Positions 1 through 7,549 of a stretch of 20,078 nucleotides of DNA are shown one piece after another (the first letter of the stretch is position 1; each line of letters starts with the position of its first letter). Below the pieces are notes generated by a model. That model saw only the letters and a list, made by a program, of their open reading frames with translations, was not told the origin of the DNA and ran no database searches. Source of the DNA: Deinococcus radiopugnans ATCC 19172 (lineage in GTDB: Bacteria; Deinococcota; Deinococci; Deinococcales; Deinococcaceae); contig NZ_VDMO01000040.1 in the NCBI RefSeq assembly GCF_006335125.1, positions 1 through 20,078 of the forward strand, in the 5' to 3' direction. The position numbers and the translations under genes are program-made.

Positions 1-173
1 GCCAGCGCATCATTCTGGAAGGGGACATTCCCAGCCCGATCAACCCGCCGTCGGGCTGCGTGTTCCGCACGCGCTGCCGGTATGCCATCGACGACTGCGC
101 CAAGGTGGTGCCCGAACTGCGCGAGATCGCCCCACAGCATTTCAAGGCCTGCATCCGCGACGATATTCTCTAA
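1..173 (+). CDS. Peptide ABC transporter ATP-binding protein, C-terminal end (OppF/DppF type), partial
   Basis: The window opens inside this gene, reading from base 3 to the TAA at 171-173. The 56 visible residues contain [10 protein letters not shown], then FRTRCRYA and a later C, the cysteine-bearing C-terminal extension (oligo_HPY type) found after the ATPase domain of oligopeptide/dipeptide importer subunits of the OppD/OppF/DppD/DppF group. Family knowledge: these cytoplasmic subunits hydrolyse ATP to drive peptide uptake through a two-permease channel fed by a lipoprotein binding protein. Walker motifs lie outside the window, so D-type versus F-type cannot be decided firmly; the position as last gene of a run favours the F-type subunit. 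A perfect palindrome follows 12 bases after the stop. Confidence 0.88.
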   Translation, partial: QRIILEGDIPSPINPPSGCVFRTRCRYAIDDCAKVVPELREIAPQHFKACIRDDIL

Positions 174-185
174 ACCGCCCATGCT

Positions 186-209
186 CACGGCCTGAACGTT
201 CAGGCCGTG
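186..209. terminator. Perfect 24-bp palindrome after the ABC transporter gene, possible terminator
   Basis: The half CACGGCCTGAAC (186-197) is followed immediately by its exact reverse complement (198-209), starting 12 bases after the transporter stop. In RNA it can form a strong GC-rich stem after the centre opens as a loop. No T-tract follows, so it is not a classical intrinsic terminator. It could still end or stabilise the transcript, or be a protein-binding dyad. Confidence 0.5.
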
Positions 210-240
210 CCCTCACGGGTCTGACCTGCAGCCAGAGAGA

Positions 241-312
241 AACGGATTCCGTCTGGCCCGTTCCGCTCGGATTTCCAGGTGGTGCCAACGCCTTCCAGAC
301 TGGAGTCCGTAT
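241..312. repeat. Small imperfect inverted-repeat element (MITE-like) in front of the SIS gene
   Basis: The left arm ACGGATTCCGTCTGG (242-256) and the right arm CCAGACTGGAGTCCGT (295-310) are inverted copies that differ by one substitution and one base of length, enclosing about 38 bases. Read from the right on the minus strand, the tip is ATACGGACTCC, the same string as at the left end of the IS630-type element at 19769-19779. A short element with transposon-like ends and no coding capacity fits a MITE or a dispersed intergenic repeat. Copy number cannot be tested from one window. Confidence 0.5.
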
Positions 313-469
313 GAGACCTGCCCTCGGCAGCGACTCGCCCCTTGCCGGCAGCTTCTGTTGGGCGCGTCGCGCCGTAGGGGGAGCGTAAAACACCGTTCAC
401 AGCCCCATTCTGGCCCACGTACTGCCACCTCAGACAAATCAACCCCACCGCTCCTCCTGGAGGACAGCC

Positions 470-1501
470 ATGACCACCACCGATCCCCTGATGCTGCAAG
501 AAACCCGCGAGGCCCCACAGGTCATTGCCCGGCAACTCCGTGAGAACGCGGCCCTGAGCGAGGCTCTGGCGGCTGCTCTGCGTGAGCGCCGGCCGGCCTA
601 CGCGGTCACGGTCGCGCGGGGCAGCAGCGATCACGCCTGCACGTTCCTCAAGTACGCCCTGGAAACGCAGTTGGCCCTCCCGGTGGCCAGCCTGGGGCCG
701 AGCGTCCACACCCTGTACGGAGCGCGCCTGAACCTGAGCGGCGCACTGGTGATTGCCGTGTCGCAGAGCGGCGCCGGCCCGGACGTGGTGGAGACCGTCC
801 GCATGGCGCGGGAAGGCGGGGCCACGACGGTGGCCCTGGTGAACGCCCGGGACAGCGCCCTCGCCCATGAGGCGGAATTTGTTCTTCCGCTGCGCTGCGG
901 CGAGGAGCGGGCCGTGGCCGCCACCAAGAGCTACCTCGCCAGCCTGACCGCCCTGCTGCCCGTGATTGCCGATCTGAGTGGAGACACGGCGCTCGCCCTG
1001 AGCTTGCCCAGGCTGCCCGAGCTGCTGGAGCGTGCGCTGCCACTGGAAGAGGAGGCCCGCGAACTGGGGGCGCGTTACCGCTTCGCCAGCAACCTGCTGG
1101 TGCTGGCCCGCGGACTGCACTTCGGCGTGGCGCAGGAGGCGGCCCTGAAGCTCAAGGAAACGTGCGGGATTCACGCCGAGGCGTACTCGGCGGCCGAGTT
1201 CAGCCACGGCCCCAAGCGGCTGCTGGCCGAGGGCCTTCCCGTCCTGGGCTTCCAGTCTACGGATGCGGCGGCGGACGCCACAGCGCACGCCTACGCCGAG
1301 CTGTCCCGGGGCGGCGCGGACCTGCGCACCCTGGGACCGGCGGCGGGGAGTACCCTGACCACCCCGGACACCGGGCACGCCCTGACCAATCCGGTGTCGA
1401 GTGCGCTCGCCTTTTACCTGTTCGCCGCGCACCTGGCGCTATACCGGGGGCTCGATCCCGACGCCCCGCCACTGCTCAACAAGGTCACCCAGACCCGCTG
1501 A
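470..1501 (+). CDS. SIS-domain sugar-phosphate protein (GlmS-like isomerase / GlcNAc-6-P deaminase type)
   Basis: This 343-residue protein has two SIS domains and lacks the N-terminal glutaminase domain of full GlmS. Domain 1 shows ARGSSDHA (49-56), SQSGAGPDVVE (98-108) and TKSY (152-155). Domain 2 shows LKLKETCGIHAEAYSAAEFS followed by HGPK (226-249); the Glu-His-Gly-Pro block matches the GlmS isomerase active site, and a Lys sits near the C-terminus (LNKVTQ). Length and layout fit the NagB-II/AgaS-like group, which deaminates or isomerises amino-sugar 6-phosphates in the cytoplasm. The start is set by GGAGGA five bases before the ATG. It follows a peptide importer gene, which would suit cell-wall peptide and amino-sugar recycling, but that link is inference. 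The exact substrate is unknown. Confidence 0.85.
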   Translation: MTTTDPLMLQETREAPQVIARQLRENAALSEALAAALRERRPAYAVTVARGSSDHACTFLKYALETQLALPVASLGPSVHTLYGARLNLSGALVIAVSQSGAGPDVVETVRMAREGGATTVALVNARDSALAHEAEFVLPLRCGEERAVAATKSYLASLTALLPVIADLSGDTALALSLPRLPELLERALPLEEEARELGARYRFASNLLVLARGLHFGVAQEAALKLKETCGIHAEAYSAAEFSHGPKRLLAEGLPVLGFQSTDAAADATAHAYAELSRGGADLRTLGPAAGSTLTTPDTGHALTNPVSSALAFYLFAAHLALYRGLDPDAPPLLNKVTQTR

Positions 1502-1530
1502 ATGCGGACTGGTCCTCAAAACTGGTTTGA

Positions 1531-2589
1531 TCAGGGTGAAGCCTCCGGCCAGAAACGGACGACGAGGAACGGAAAGCTGGGCTGGCGCTGCCCCTCATTC
1601 AGCGGCGGGGCCGTCGGCAGTTGGCTGACCACCACGTACAGCGCGTCGTCCGGCCCCGGAATCACGTCATCCGGCCAGTACAGCTCATCCCGCGTCAGCA
1701 CGCGCCGGTACGAACGGGTGGCCGGGTCGATGCAGCCGATGGAATACCCCCCAATCTCGGTGAGATACAGGGTGTCGGCCGCGTCCATCCACATCCCGCC
1801 CGTGTTGGGCCGGTCAGCGTAGCGTTCTGCGCGCCGCTGCAACTCGTCATCGTCCAGACTCTCGTCCAGCAGGTCACGCGTGCGCAGCCGCCAGATGGAC
1901 TGGCCGGTCAGCGGGCCGTAGTACACCCACTCGTCCCGGTGGTCCATCGCGATGCCATCGACGCCTACGCGCATTCCGCGCCGCTCACCGCCCCCGACAG
2001 CCTCGGTCACCTCGCGTCCATCCATGACGATGGGACAGTCCTCGGCCAGAATGCCGGGGCGGCCCTCCAGACGGCGGCGGGCCCGCCCGGTCTTGGTGTC
2101 CACCACGATCAGCGCCCCCCGCGAGCCGTCGCCGCCGTTGCCCGCCCCCTCGTCGGCGATGTACACCGCGCCGTGGCGCTCGTCGATGACAAAATCGTTC
2201 GGCTCGGAATGTTCGTTGAGCACCGAGGAAGGCAGCCGGATGATCTGCGACAGCGCGTTCGCAGCGCAGTCCCAGACCACGAACTTCGGGGTGATGCCGC
2301 TGCGGCTGCCCATGTCCAGCAGCCACACGCGGCCCTGAGTGTCGGTGCGCAGCCCCTGCACGGCGTCAAGCCAGTCATCGGCATTCTCGCGCGGGGTATT
2401 CCAGGCGGCGCTGGGGAAGGGTTCAAGCGTGTCTGTGCCGGTGAAGACCGACACGCGCGGCGCCGTCTGATACATAGGGTGGTGGCTGACCACCAACCGC
2501 CCGTCCGCCGTGAAGGTGCCGTTGGCGAGCGGCAGGGGACTGCGGGCGTAGACCTCGCTGCGGCGGGCGAGAGGTTGTGGACGGCTCAT
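1531..2589 (-). CDS. Major royal jelly / yellow family protein (beta-propeller)
   Basis: This 352-residue protein begins at an ATG (2587-2589) preceded on the minus strand by GGAGGA. Recognisable family segments are GVDGIAMD near residue 210, WVYYGPLTGQSIWRL just after it, FVIDE and YIADEG in the 140s to 150s, and a late block with LYLTEIGG. These match the MRJP/yellow family, related to SMP-30/gluconolactonase six-bladed propellers. Bacterial members are mostly uncharacterised; lactonase or sugar-ligand roles are suggested for relatives. No signal peptide or membrane segment is seen, so it is probably cytoplasmic. It ends 29 bases from the end of the SIS gene, in convergent orientation, with no clear shared terminator between them. 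Confidence is high for the family and low for the reaction. Confidence 0.85.
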   Translation of the reverse strand: MSRPQPLARRSEVYARSPLPLANGTFTADGRLVVSHHPMYQTAPRVSVFTGTDTLEPFPSAAWNTPRENADDWLDAVQGLRTDTQGRVWLLDMGSRSGITPKFVVWDCAANALSQIIRLPSSVLNEHSEPNDFVIDERHGAVYIADEGAGNGGDGSRGALIVVDTKTGRARRRLEGRPGILAEDCPIVMDGREVTEAVGGGERRGMRVGVDGIAMDHRDEWVYYGPLTGQSIWRLRTRDLLDESLDDDELQRRAERYADRPNTGGMWMDAADTLYLTEIGGYSIGCIDPATRSYRRVLTRDELYWPDDVIPGPDDALYVVVSQLPTAPPLNEGQRQPSFPFLVVRFWPEASP

Positions 2590-2879
2590 GGGGTCCTCCA
2601 GCCGTCATCGGAACGACAGCGACAGGCCGCTTCTGGGAACGGGATTCTACGCATGCCACATTGCAGCATGGACTCCGTCTTCAAGATGCTCGTTGTGAGA
2701 TGGGCGACTTGCGAAACCCTTCAGGGAGAGATCATGGGGATGAATTTCCCGAGAATTCGGGCCATCCGGTTCATGCCAGCAACGGCCTGAGGTTCCCCCC
2801 TCGTTCGGTCCAGTCCAGTCGCACTTGAATCGTAGCTCTTGAGCCATCCCCGAAAACCGATCCAGGTCAGCTGGGAATC
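2590..2879. other. Intergenic region, no gene supported
   Basis: This lies between the start of the royal-jelly family gene and the end of the small minus-strand gene. A -10-like TAGAAT on the minus strand (2643-2648) sits about 55 bases upstream of the royal-jelly start, without a good -35 partner. A small dyad, CCCGA / TCGGG (2748-2761), is present. Short open frames here lack family resemblance. Confidence 0.35.
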
Positions 2880-3023
2880 TCAGACCTGCTGACCACCGCT
2901 GACCTGCTTGGCCGTAAAGTCGGGTCCAGCACTCTTTCCAGAGCTGGCGGCCAGTGCCACGGTGATGACGATGGGGCCGCCGAGGATACCGAAGCCCAAA
3001 CGAGTCGTATGCCGAGTATGCAT
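2880..3023 (-). CDS. Small hypothetical protein with one hydrophobic segment (47 aa)
   Basis: The minus-strand ATG (3021-3023) is preceded by AAGGAGGA four bases upstream (bases 3027-3034), among the best ribosome sites in the window, which is the main reason to call it. The peptide begins MHTRHTTRLGFG, continues with a hydrophobic run ILGGPIVITVALAA (residues about 13-26), and ends in a polar tail containing FTAKQVSGGQQV. The layout (basic N-terminus, hydrophobic core, small residues, polar tail) fits either a cleaved signal peptide with a very short mature part or a single-pass membrane peptide. No family is recognised. It reads away from the resolvase leader and is transcribed in the same direction as the royal-jelly gene, 290 bases upstream of it. 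Confidence 0.55.
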   Translation of the reverse strand: MHTRHTTRLGFGILGGPIVITVALAASSGKSAGPDFTAKQVSGGQQV

Positions 3024-3207
3024 GGTTCCTCCTTCACTTGAGGGTCTTCTTTACCCCGGCTGAAGTTCCGGCGAACACCAAAGGCTGCTCCCGACGAGGA
3101 CAGCCATGCAGGACGCGGGGAATTGGGCCAGGCTGGAAGACAACGAGGAGGCCCTTCACCGTCTTGCTGGGAGCAGCGTGGAGGCCCGCCGTCACGCTAA
3201 CATTGGG

Positions 3208-3407
3208 ATTATGTCGTATCACGACATAATGATGAAGATTGCTTGCGAAAGCAGCGGGTCTTCCCAGGGACAGCTTGACTTGAGCTACAAGCTGTCCAGT
3301 TGGGGTCTACCCCAGCCTGACGTCAGGTAAAGCGCGAAAAGGCGTCAGATTAGGGTTGATTTCAGCATTCTCTGACAATATTCTGCCGGGGTCTGGACCC
3401 TAACCTG
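3208..3407. promoter_or_regulatory. Dyad-rich leader of the resolvase gene, candidate res site
   Basis: Several dyads are packed directly upstream of the resolvase. (1) ATTATGTCGT (3208-3217) is repeated inverted at 3221-3230 with a 3-base gap. (2) GGACAGCTTG (3268-3277) is repeated inverted at 3288-3297 with a 10-base gap. (3) The palindrome CCTGACGTCAGG occupies 3316-3327. (4) CGTCAGATTA (3343-3352) faces TCTGACA (3371-3377). CGTCAGGTAA (3321-3330) is a near copy of CGTCAGATTA 22 bases on. (5) GGGTCTGGACCC occupies 3389-3400. Tn3-family resolvases act at multi-subsite res sites just upstream of tnpR, with half-sites of the general form TGTC/CGTC plus an AT-rich stretch, which items 3 and 4 resemble. 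Items 1 and 2 have different half-sites and may be something else. Confidence 0.45.
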
Positions 3408-3419
3408 CCAGGAGCCGCC

Positions 3420-3986
3420 ATGAACGAGTCCACCAGAGGCCATCGCCTCGGGTACGCCCGCGTCAGCTCGGAAGATCAGAACACGGTCCGCCAACTGGAT
3501 GGCCTGAGCTTCAACAAGGTCTTCACCGACAAGGTCAGTGGTGGGAATGCTCAACGCCCCCAGCTGACTGCCCTGCTGAGTCACGCCCGAGAGGGGGACA
3601 CCGTGGTGGTCCACAGCATGGACCGCTTGGCCCGCAACCTGGATGACCTCCGCGCCCTGGTCAATGGACTGACAGACAAAGGGGTACGCGTCGAGTTCGT
3701 CAAGGAAGGCCTGACGTTCACCGGTGAAGACTCGGCGATGTCCCGGCTGCTGCTCAGCGTGATGGGCGCCTTTGCCGAATTCGAGCGCGCCCTGATCCGC
3801 GAGCGCCAGCATGAAGGGATTCAGGCGGCAAAGAAAGCCGGGGTGTACAAGGGACGTAAAAAGACCCTGACCGCTGCCCAGATCAGTGATCTACGGCAGC
3901 GCGCGGAAAAGGGCGAGGCGAAGGCCAGCCTGGCCCGGGACTTTGGGATCAGCCGGGAAACGGTCTACCAGTATCTCAAGAGTTGA
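3420..3986 (+). CDS. Serine resolvase/invertase (Tn3 TnpR-like)
   Basis: This 188-residue serine recombinase has a catalytic domain opening with GYARVSSEDQN, whose nucleophile is the Ser right after ARV (residue 16 by alignment to gamma-delta Ser10). SMDRLARN supplies the active-site arginines, then MGAFAEFERALIRERQ spans the long E-helix. A GRKK linker leads to a C-terminal helix-turn-helix, SLARDFGISRETVYQYLKS. Family members resolve cointegrates or plasmid dimers, or invert DNA, through a covalent phosphoserine. The ribosome site AGGAG (3410-3414) is five bases before the ATG. No transposase or replication gene adjoins it, so it is an orphan: a Tn3 remnant, a plasmid-type multimer resolution gene, or a transferred unit. 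All key catalytic residues appear present. Confidence 0.93.
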   Translation: MNESTRGHRLGYARVSSEDQNTVRQLDGLSFNKVFTDKVSGGNAQRPQLTALLSHAREGDTVVVHSMDRLARNLDDLRALVNGLTDKGVRVEFVKEGLTFTGEDSAMSRLLLSVMGAFAEFERALIRERQHEGIQAAKKAGVYKGRKKTLTAAQISDLRQRAEKGEAKASLARDFGISRETVYQYLKS

Positions 3987-4068
3987 GCATCCATGTGCAG
4001 GCCGAGAAACAAGCGCTGACCGTATATTCGAGTCATGACGGTTTCCCCCGCCAGCAGCAGGAAGGTCT

Positions 4069-6675
4069 GTGCCTGAGTCACCCCCTGCCTCCTTTGACCT
4101 TCAGCTCCTGAGCCAAGCGCTAGAGGCCAGCGTTCACAGCGTCGTGATCGCCGACGCCCAATTGCCGGACCTGCCCATCATCTATGTCAACCCAGCCTTC
4201 GAACGCCTGAGCGGCTATCCCGCCGCCCAGGTCATCGGCCGCAATTGCCGTTTCTTGCAGGGTCAGGACCGGGACCAGGCGGCCAGACACGACCTTCGGC
4301 AGGCCATTGAGGCAGGACGCAGCACCACCGTCATCCTGCGCAACTCCCGCCCGGACGGCACCCTCTTTTTCAATGAACTCACCGTCAGTCCCATCCATGA
4401 CGCGGCAGGGACCGTCACGCACTTCCTGGGCTTCCAGACCGATGTGACCGGGCGGGAGACCGCCTCTGCCCTGATGGGTTCACTCCAGGGCCTGACCGAG
4501 GATCTGGCCGCCGCACGGACCCAGCAGGAGGTCACGGATCTCGTGTTACACAACACCCTGCCTGCCCTGAATGCCGTCTCTGGGGCAGTGCTGCTGGTCC
4601 AGGAGGGGCGCTTGCATGTCGTGGCGCGCAGGGGTGATGACGACGCGAGCATCTGGCAGGACGGCGACCTCGACGGTCATCGGCCCAGCCCGGATGCGCT
4701 GCGCGCGAAGACGCCGCTGTTCTTCCGGGAGAGCGGCGAGCTGACGGCCGCGTACCCGGAACTTGAGTCTCGAACGGGTGGGGTGGCCGCCGTCGCCACG
4801 GCGGTGCTGCCCATGGTGGAAAGCGGCCGTCCCCTGGGCGTGATTGTGCTGGATTTTGAGGAGCCACACGAGTTTACGCCCACCGAGATCCAGTTTCTGC
4901 GGACCCTGGCCGCCCAGTGCGCGATTGCCCTGGCCCGCGCCCAGGCGACGACCGACATCCAGGCGCAGATACACGCACAGACGGGGAAGCTCAGTCGCCA
5001 GAAGGCCGAACTGGAAGCGATTCTGGAGAGTCTGCCCGACGCGGTGTACGTGGGCGGCCCGGGCGGCATCACCCGCGCGAACACCCGGGCGCTGGACATG
5101 CTGGGCTTCACCGCGCTGGCCGATCTCAAGCACGATATTCACCTGCTGGCCGAGCAGGTCAACACCCGCGACCCCCGCACAGGTCAGCGCCTCGGGCCCG
5201 AAGAGGAACCCTTTGCCGTCGCGCTGGGCGGCCAGGCGCATACGGCCGACGTTCTCGTCCGGCACCTGGGCACCGGGGAAGACCGATTGATTCGCAACGC
5301 CGCCGCGCCCATCCGGGTGGACGGCCAGGTGGTGGGGGCGGTGGCGGTGAACACCGACATCACCGACAGCCAGCAGGCTCAGGACTTGCAGGAACTCAAC
5401 GCCACGCTCGAGCGGCGCGTTCAGGAGCGCACCCAGGAGTTGGCGGCCCGCACCCGTGAACTTGAGGCCCGGACGCAGGCGCTCGAAGGCATCGCGCAGC
5501 TTTCGGGAGACCTGGTTGGGGGCGGGGATCACCTGACCCTGATCCGGCGCACCCAGGAACTGGTGCTCTCCCTGCTGCCCCCCGGGTACGCCGCCTACTT
5601 CGAGAACGTGGAGGGACGGTGGCGCGCCCAGGTCCAGGTGGGGGACGTGGGCAAACCAGCGCTCCAGCAGGCCATCGACGCGGGCTTCCCGGTGGGCGGG
5701 ACGCCCACCCTGGACCACTGCACCCAGACCCTGGAACCGTATTTCATCGAGGCGTATACAGCGGACACGGACATTGACCCGGAAGTGGCGGGCCACCTGC
5801 GCGCGGCGGCCTGCCTGCCCGTCCTGGTGGGGGGTCAGGTGCTCGGCATTTTCAACGTGCCGCTGTTCCATGAGCGGCGCTGGGACGCGGCGGACCGGGC
5901 GCTGCTGGTCACGGCAGTTCACAGCCTGGGCCTGACCCTGGAACGCGCCCGGAGCGTCTTCGCCCTGGCGCGGCGCACCGAGGAACTCGAGCGCAGCAAC
6001 GCCGAACTCGCGCAGTTCGCGTACGTGGCCAGCCATGACCTGCAAGAACCGCTGCGGACCATCACCAGCTTCTCGCAGCTCCTGGCGCGGCGATACCGCG
6101 GTCAGCTTGACGACCGGGCCGACGGGTATATCCGGTTGATCGGCGACGCCACGGGGCGCATGGGCACGCTGCTTCAGGACCTGCTGGCCTTTTCGCGCGT
6201 GGGCGCTGACCCGCTGCGGCGCGGACCTGTAAATCTTCAGACCTTACTGGAGCAGGTCCAGCAGGACCTGCACGCACAGGTGGAGCGCACGGGCGCGCGA
6301 CTTGTCGTTGGCCCGCTGCCCACCGTGCTGGGGGACGCCACACAGCTCCGGCAACTCTTCCAGAACCTGCTGGGGAATGCGCTGAAGTTTCACCATCCTG
6401 AACGTGCGCCGGAGGTCCGGGTCACGGCGCAGGACGACGGGACCTTCGTGACGGTGCAGATCGCCGATAACGGCATCGGCATCGCCCCTGAATATGCCGA
6501 GCGCATCTTCGCCATCTTCCAGCGGCTGCACACCCGCGAGGCGTACGAGGGCAGCGGGATGGGCCTGGCCATCGCCCGCAAGATCGTGGAACGGCATGGG
6601 GGCCGCCTGTGGCTGGAGAGCACCCCGGGGCAGGGCACCACGTTCCAGGTGAGCTTGCCCAGCGAGGCAGGATGA
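4069..6675 (+). CDS. LOV-GAF-PAS-GAF sensor histidine kinase, probable blue-light receptor
   Basis: This soluble 868-residue kinase starts at GTG with AGGAAGG just upstream; an ATG at 4035 is in another frame and stops quickly. Residues about 20-130 form a LOV-type PAS domain: NPAFERLSGY (41-50), then GRNCRFLQG with the FMN-adduct cysteine at C60, the flavin-contacting asparagines N92 (RNSRPDG) and N102 (FFNEL), and the glutamine Q123 (GFQTDVT). A GAF domain follows (about 145-290), then a coiled coil, a second PAS/PAC (about 312-435), another coiled coil (435-475) and a second GAF (about 475-630). HisKA has the phospho-acceptor H656 in ASHDLQEPL; HATPase has N766/N770, DNGIG (800-804) and GSGMGL (828-833). 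There are no membrane segments. The stop overlaps the start of the following response regulator, its expected partner. Confidence 0.92.
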   Translation: MPESPPASFDLQLLSQALEASVHSVVIADAQLPDLPIIYVNPAFERLSGYPAAQVIGRNCRFLQGQDRDQAARHDLRQAIEAGRSTTVILRNSRPDGTLFFNELTVSPIHDAAGTVTHFLGFQTDVTGRETASALMGSLQGLTEDLAAARTQQEVTDLVLHNTLPALNAVSGAVLLVQEGRLHVVARRGDDDASIWQDGDLDGHRPSPDALRAKTPLFFRESGELTAAYPELESRTGGVAAVATAVLPMVESGRPLGVIVLDFEEPHEFTPTEIQFLRTLAAQCAIALARAQATTDIQAQIHAQTGKLSRQKAELEAILESLPDAVYVGGPGGITRANTRALDMLGFTALADLKHDIHLLAEQVNTRDPRTGQRLGPEEEPFAVALGGQAHTADVLVRHLGTGEDRLIRNAAAPIRVDGQVVGAVAVNTDITDSQQAQDLQELNATLERRVQERTQELAARTRELEARTQALEGIAQLSGDLVGGGDHLTLIRRTQELVLSLLPPGYAAYFENVEGRWRAQVQVGDVGKPALQQAIDAGFPVGGTPTLDHCTQTLEPYFIEAYTADTDIDPEVAGHLRAAACLPVLVGGQVLGIFNVPLFHERRWDAADRALLVTAVHSLGLTLERARSVFALARRTEELERSNAELAQFAYVASHDLQEPLRTITSFSQLLARRYRGQLDDRADGYIRLIGDATGRMGTLLQDLLAFSRVGADPLRRGPVNLQTLLEQVQQDLHAQVERTGARLVVGPLPTVLGDATQLRQLFQNLLGNALKFHHPERAPEVRVTAQDDGTFVTVQIADNGIGIAPEYAERIFAIFQRLHTREAYEGSGMGLAIARKIVERHGGRLWLESTPGQGTTFQVSLPSEAG

Positions 6676-7075
6676 CGCGGGTGCTGCTTGTTGAGGACCA
6701 TCGGGCAGACGTGCGGTTGCTGCGCGAACTGCTGGAGATGGCTGAGCTGGACTGGGCCCTGGACGCGGTGCCGACGTTTGCAGAGGCAGCCCGGTGCTGC
6801 CAGACGGGGCAAGACAACGGACTGTTGCCGGATCTGGATCTGCCGGACGGGGCCTGGGCCTGGAGCTGTTGACCTGCGCCTTGGAGCTGGCGGCGGGCGC
6901 CCCCATGGTGGTGCTAAGCGGACATGAAGACCAGGGACTGGCTGTGCAACGTCTGCAACTGGGAGCCAGGGGCTCTGTGATTAAGGGCTTGGAGGCGATG
7001 GAACAGCTGGTTCACATGGTGCCATCCTCCACGGCGGACCGACGCGGCACGCTGTTCGAGAGCGTCATTCCCTAG
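6672..7075 (+). pseudogene. CheY-like single-domain response regulator, broken by a one-base frameshift
   Basis: The ATG overlaps the kinase stop (ATGA), typical of translational coupling. The frame begins MTRVLLVEDHRADVRLLREL with the acidic pocket E8/D9, and runs to LLPDLDLPDG, containing the phosphorylatable Asp (about D54). It then goes out of frame at the G-run 6849-6852 and stops at 6870-6872. In the next frame the fold resumes as GLGLELL, then MVVLSGHEDQG and GARGSVIKG, supplying the conserved Ser/Thr (about S83) and Lys (about K105), and ends at the TAG 7073-7075. Adding one G to the run of four restores a complete receiver of about 134 residues with no output domain. The shift may be a true mutation, phase variation or a sequencing error. 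When intact it would carry the phosphate from the LOV kinase. Confidence 0.82.
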
Positions 7076-7549
7076 ACGGCGCGTTTCACTGGGCATGCCC
7101 CCCAAATGGTAGGGGTGATGGCGCGCTGCTTTTCGTGACCGTCCCGTCTCCGTGTGCTGTGTGGTCTGGAAAAACATGTGGCATTGTCCCGACTGTCCTG
7201 GTCCAAATGTTTCCGGGCTGAACGCGCCCCGTTTCCCGGAAATCCGATCATGGTCTGATCACGGCCCTGGGGGCATGCTCCATTCCTAAGCAGCGGTCAC
7301 GGCCCGTCCACGGGGGTGGGCGGCAGACCGCACCAACGGGTCACGTTGGGGAGGTGAGACGCATGTTGCCAGACCATCTGGGTTCGGACCGCCGGGATCC
7401 AGCTCCGCCGCACTGAGGTTGCGCGCTCTGCAGGTGTCACCGAGTCCGGCTGCCCTACATCGTGCCTACATCGTGGCGCTGCCCACCGTCCCTGTCCGGT
7501 GTGGCACGGACCCCACCCCGCTCCATCCACAGTCCATCAGGAGATTCTC
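7076..7549. other. Long non-coding stretch upstream of the lipoprotein gene
   Basis: No gene is supported in these 474 bases. Visible structure: inverted arms TTTCCGGG (7210-7217) and CCCGGAAA (7235-7242), a small dyad GATCA / TGATC just after (7246-7260), and a perfect 11-base tandem duplication of CCTACATCGTG (7454-7464 and 7465-7475). It may hold the promoter and leader of the exported-protein operon. No sigma-70 box pair stands out. Confidence 0.4.

Larger units (their letters stand above)
174..469. other. Intergenic region between the ABC transporter and SIS genes
   Basis: No gene is supported here. It holds the 24-bp palindrome (186-209), the inverted-repeat element (241-312) and the leader of the SIS gene. 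That leader ends in a strong ribosome site, GGAGGA (459-464), five bases before the ATG. Just upstream, CTCCTCC (451-457) is complementary to the ribosome site, so a short stem there could partly mask it. Confidence 0.5.

Noticed and set aside
200..1432. Long open minus-strand frame opposite the SIS gene
   Set aside because: It lies antisense to a clear two-SIS-domain gene. The product is a Gln/Arg/Gly-rich shadow with no family pattern, expected in high-GC DNA.
2666..2685. ATGGACTCCGTCTTCAAG, part-match to the inverted-repeat element tip
   Set aside because: It matches only over the core GGACTCC, has no second arm nearby, and could be chance in GC-rich DNA.
3106..3330. Possible 74-codon plus-strand gene in the resolvase leader
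   Set aside because: It has only a moderate ribosome site and runs through the two longest dyads; part of its peptide merely reads the palindrome. No family resemblance.
4546..6045. Long open minus-strand frame opposite the LOV kinase
   Set aside because: The sense strand encodes an intact multi-domain kinase; the antisense product is low-complexity with no motif.
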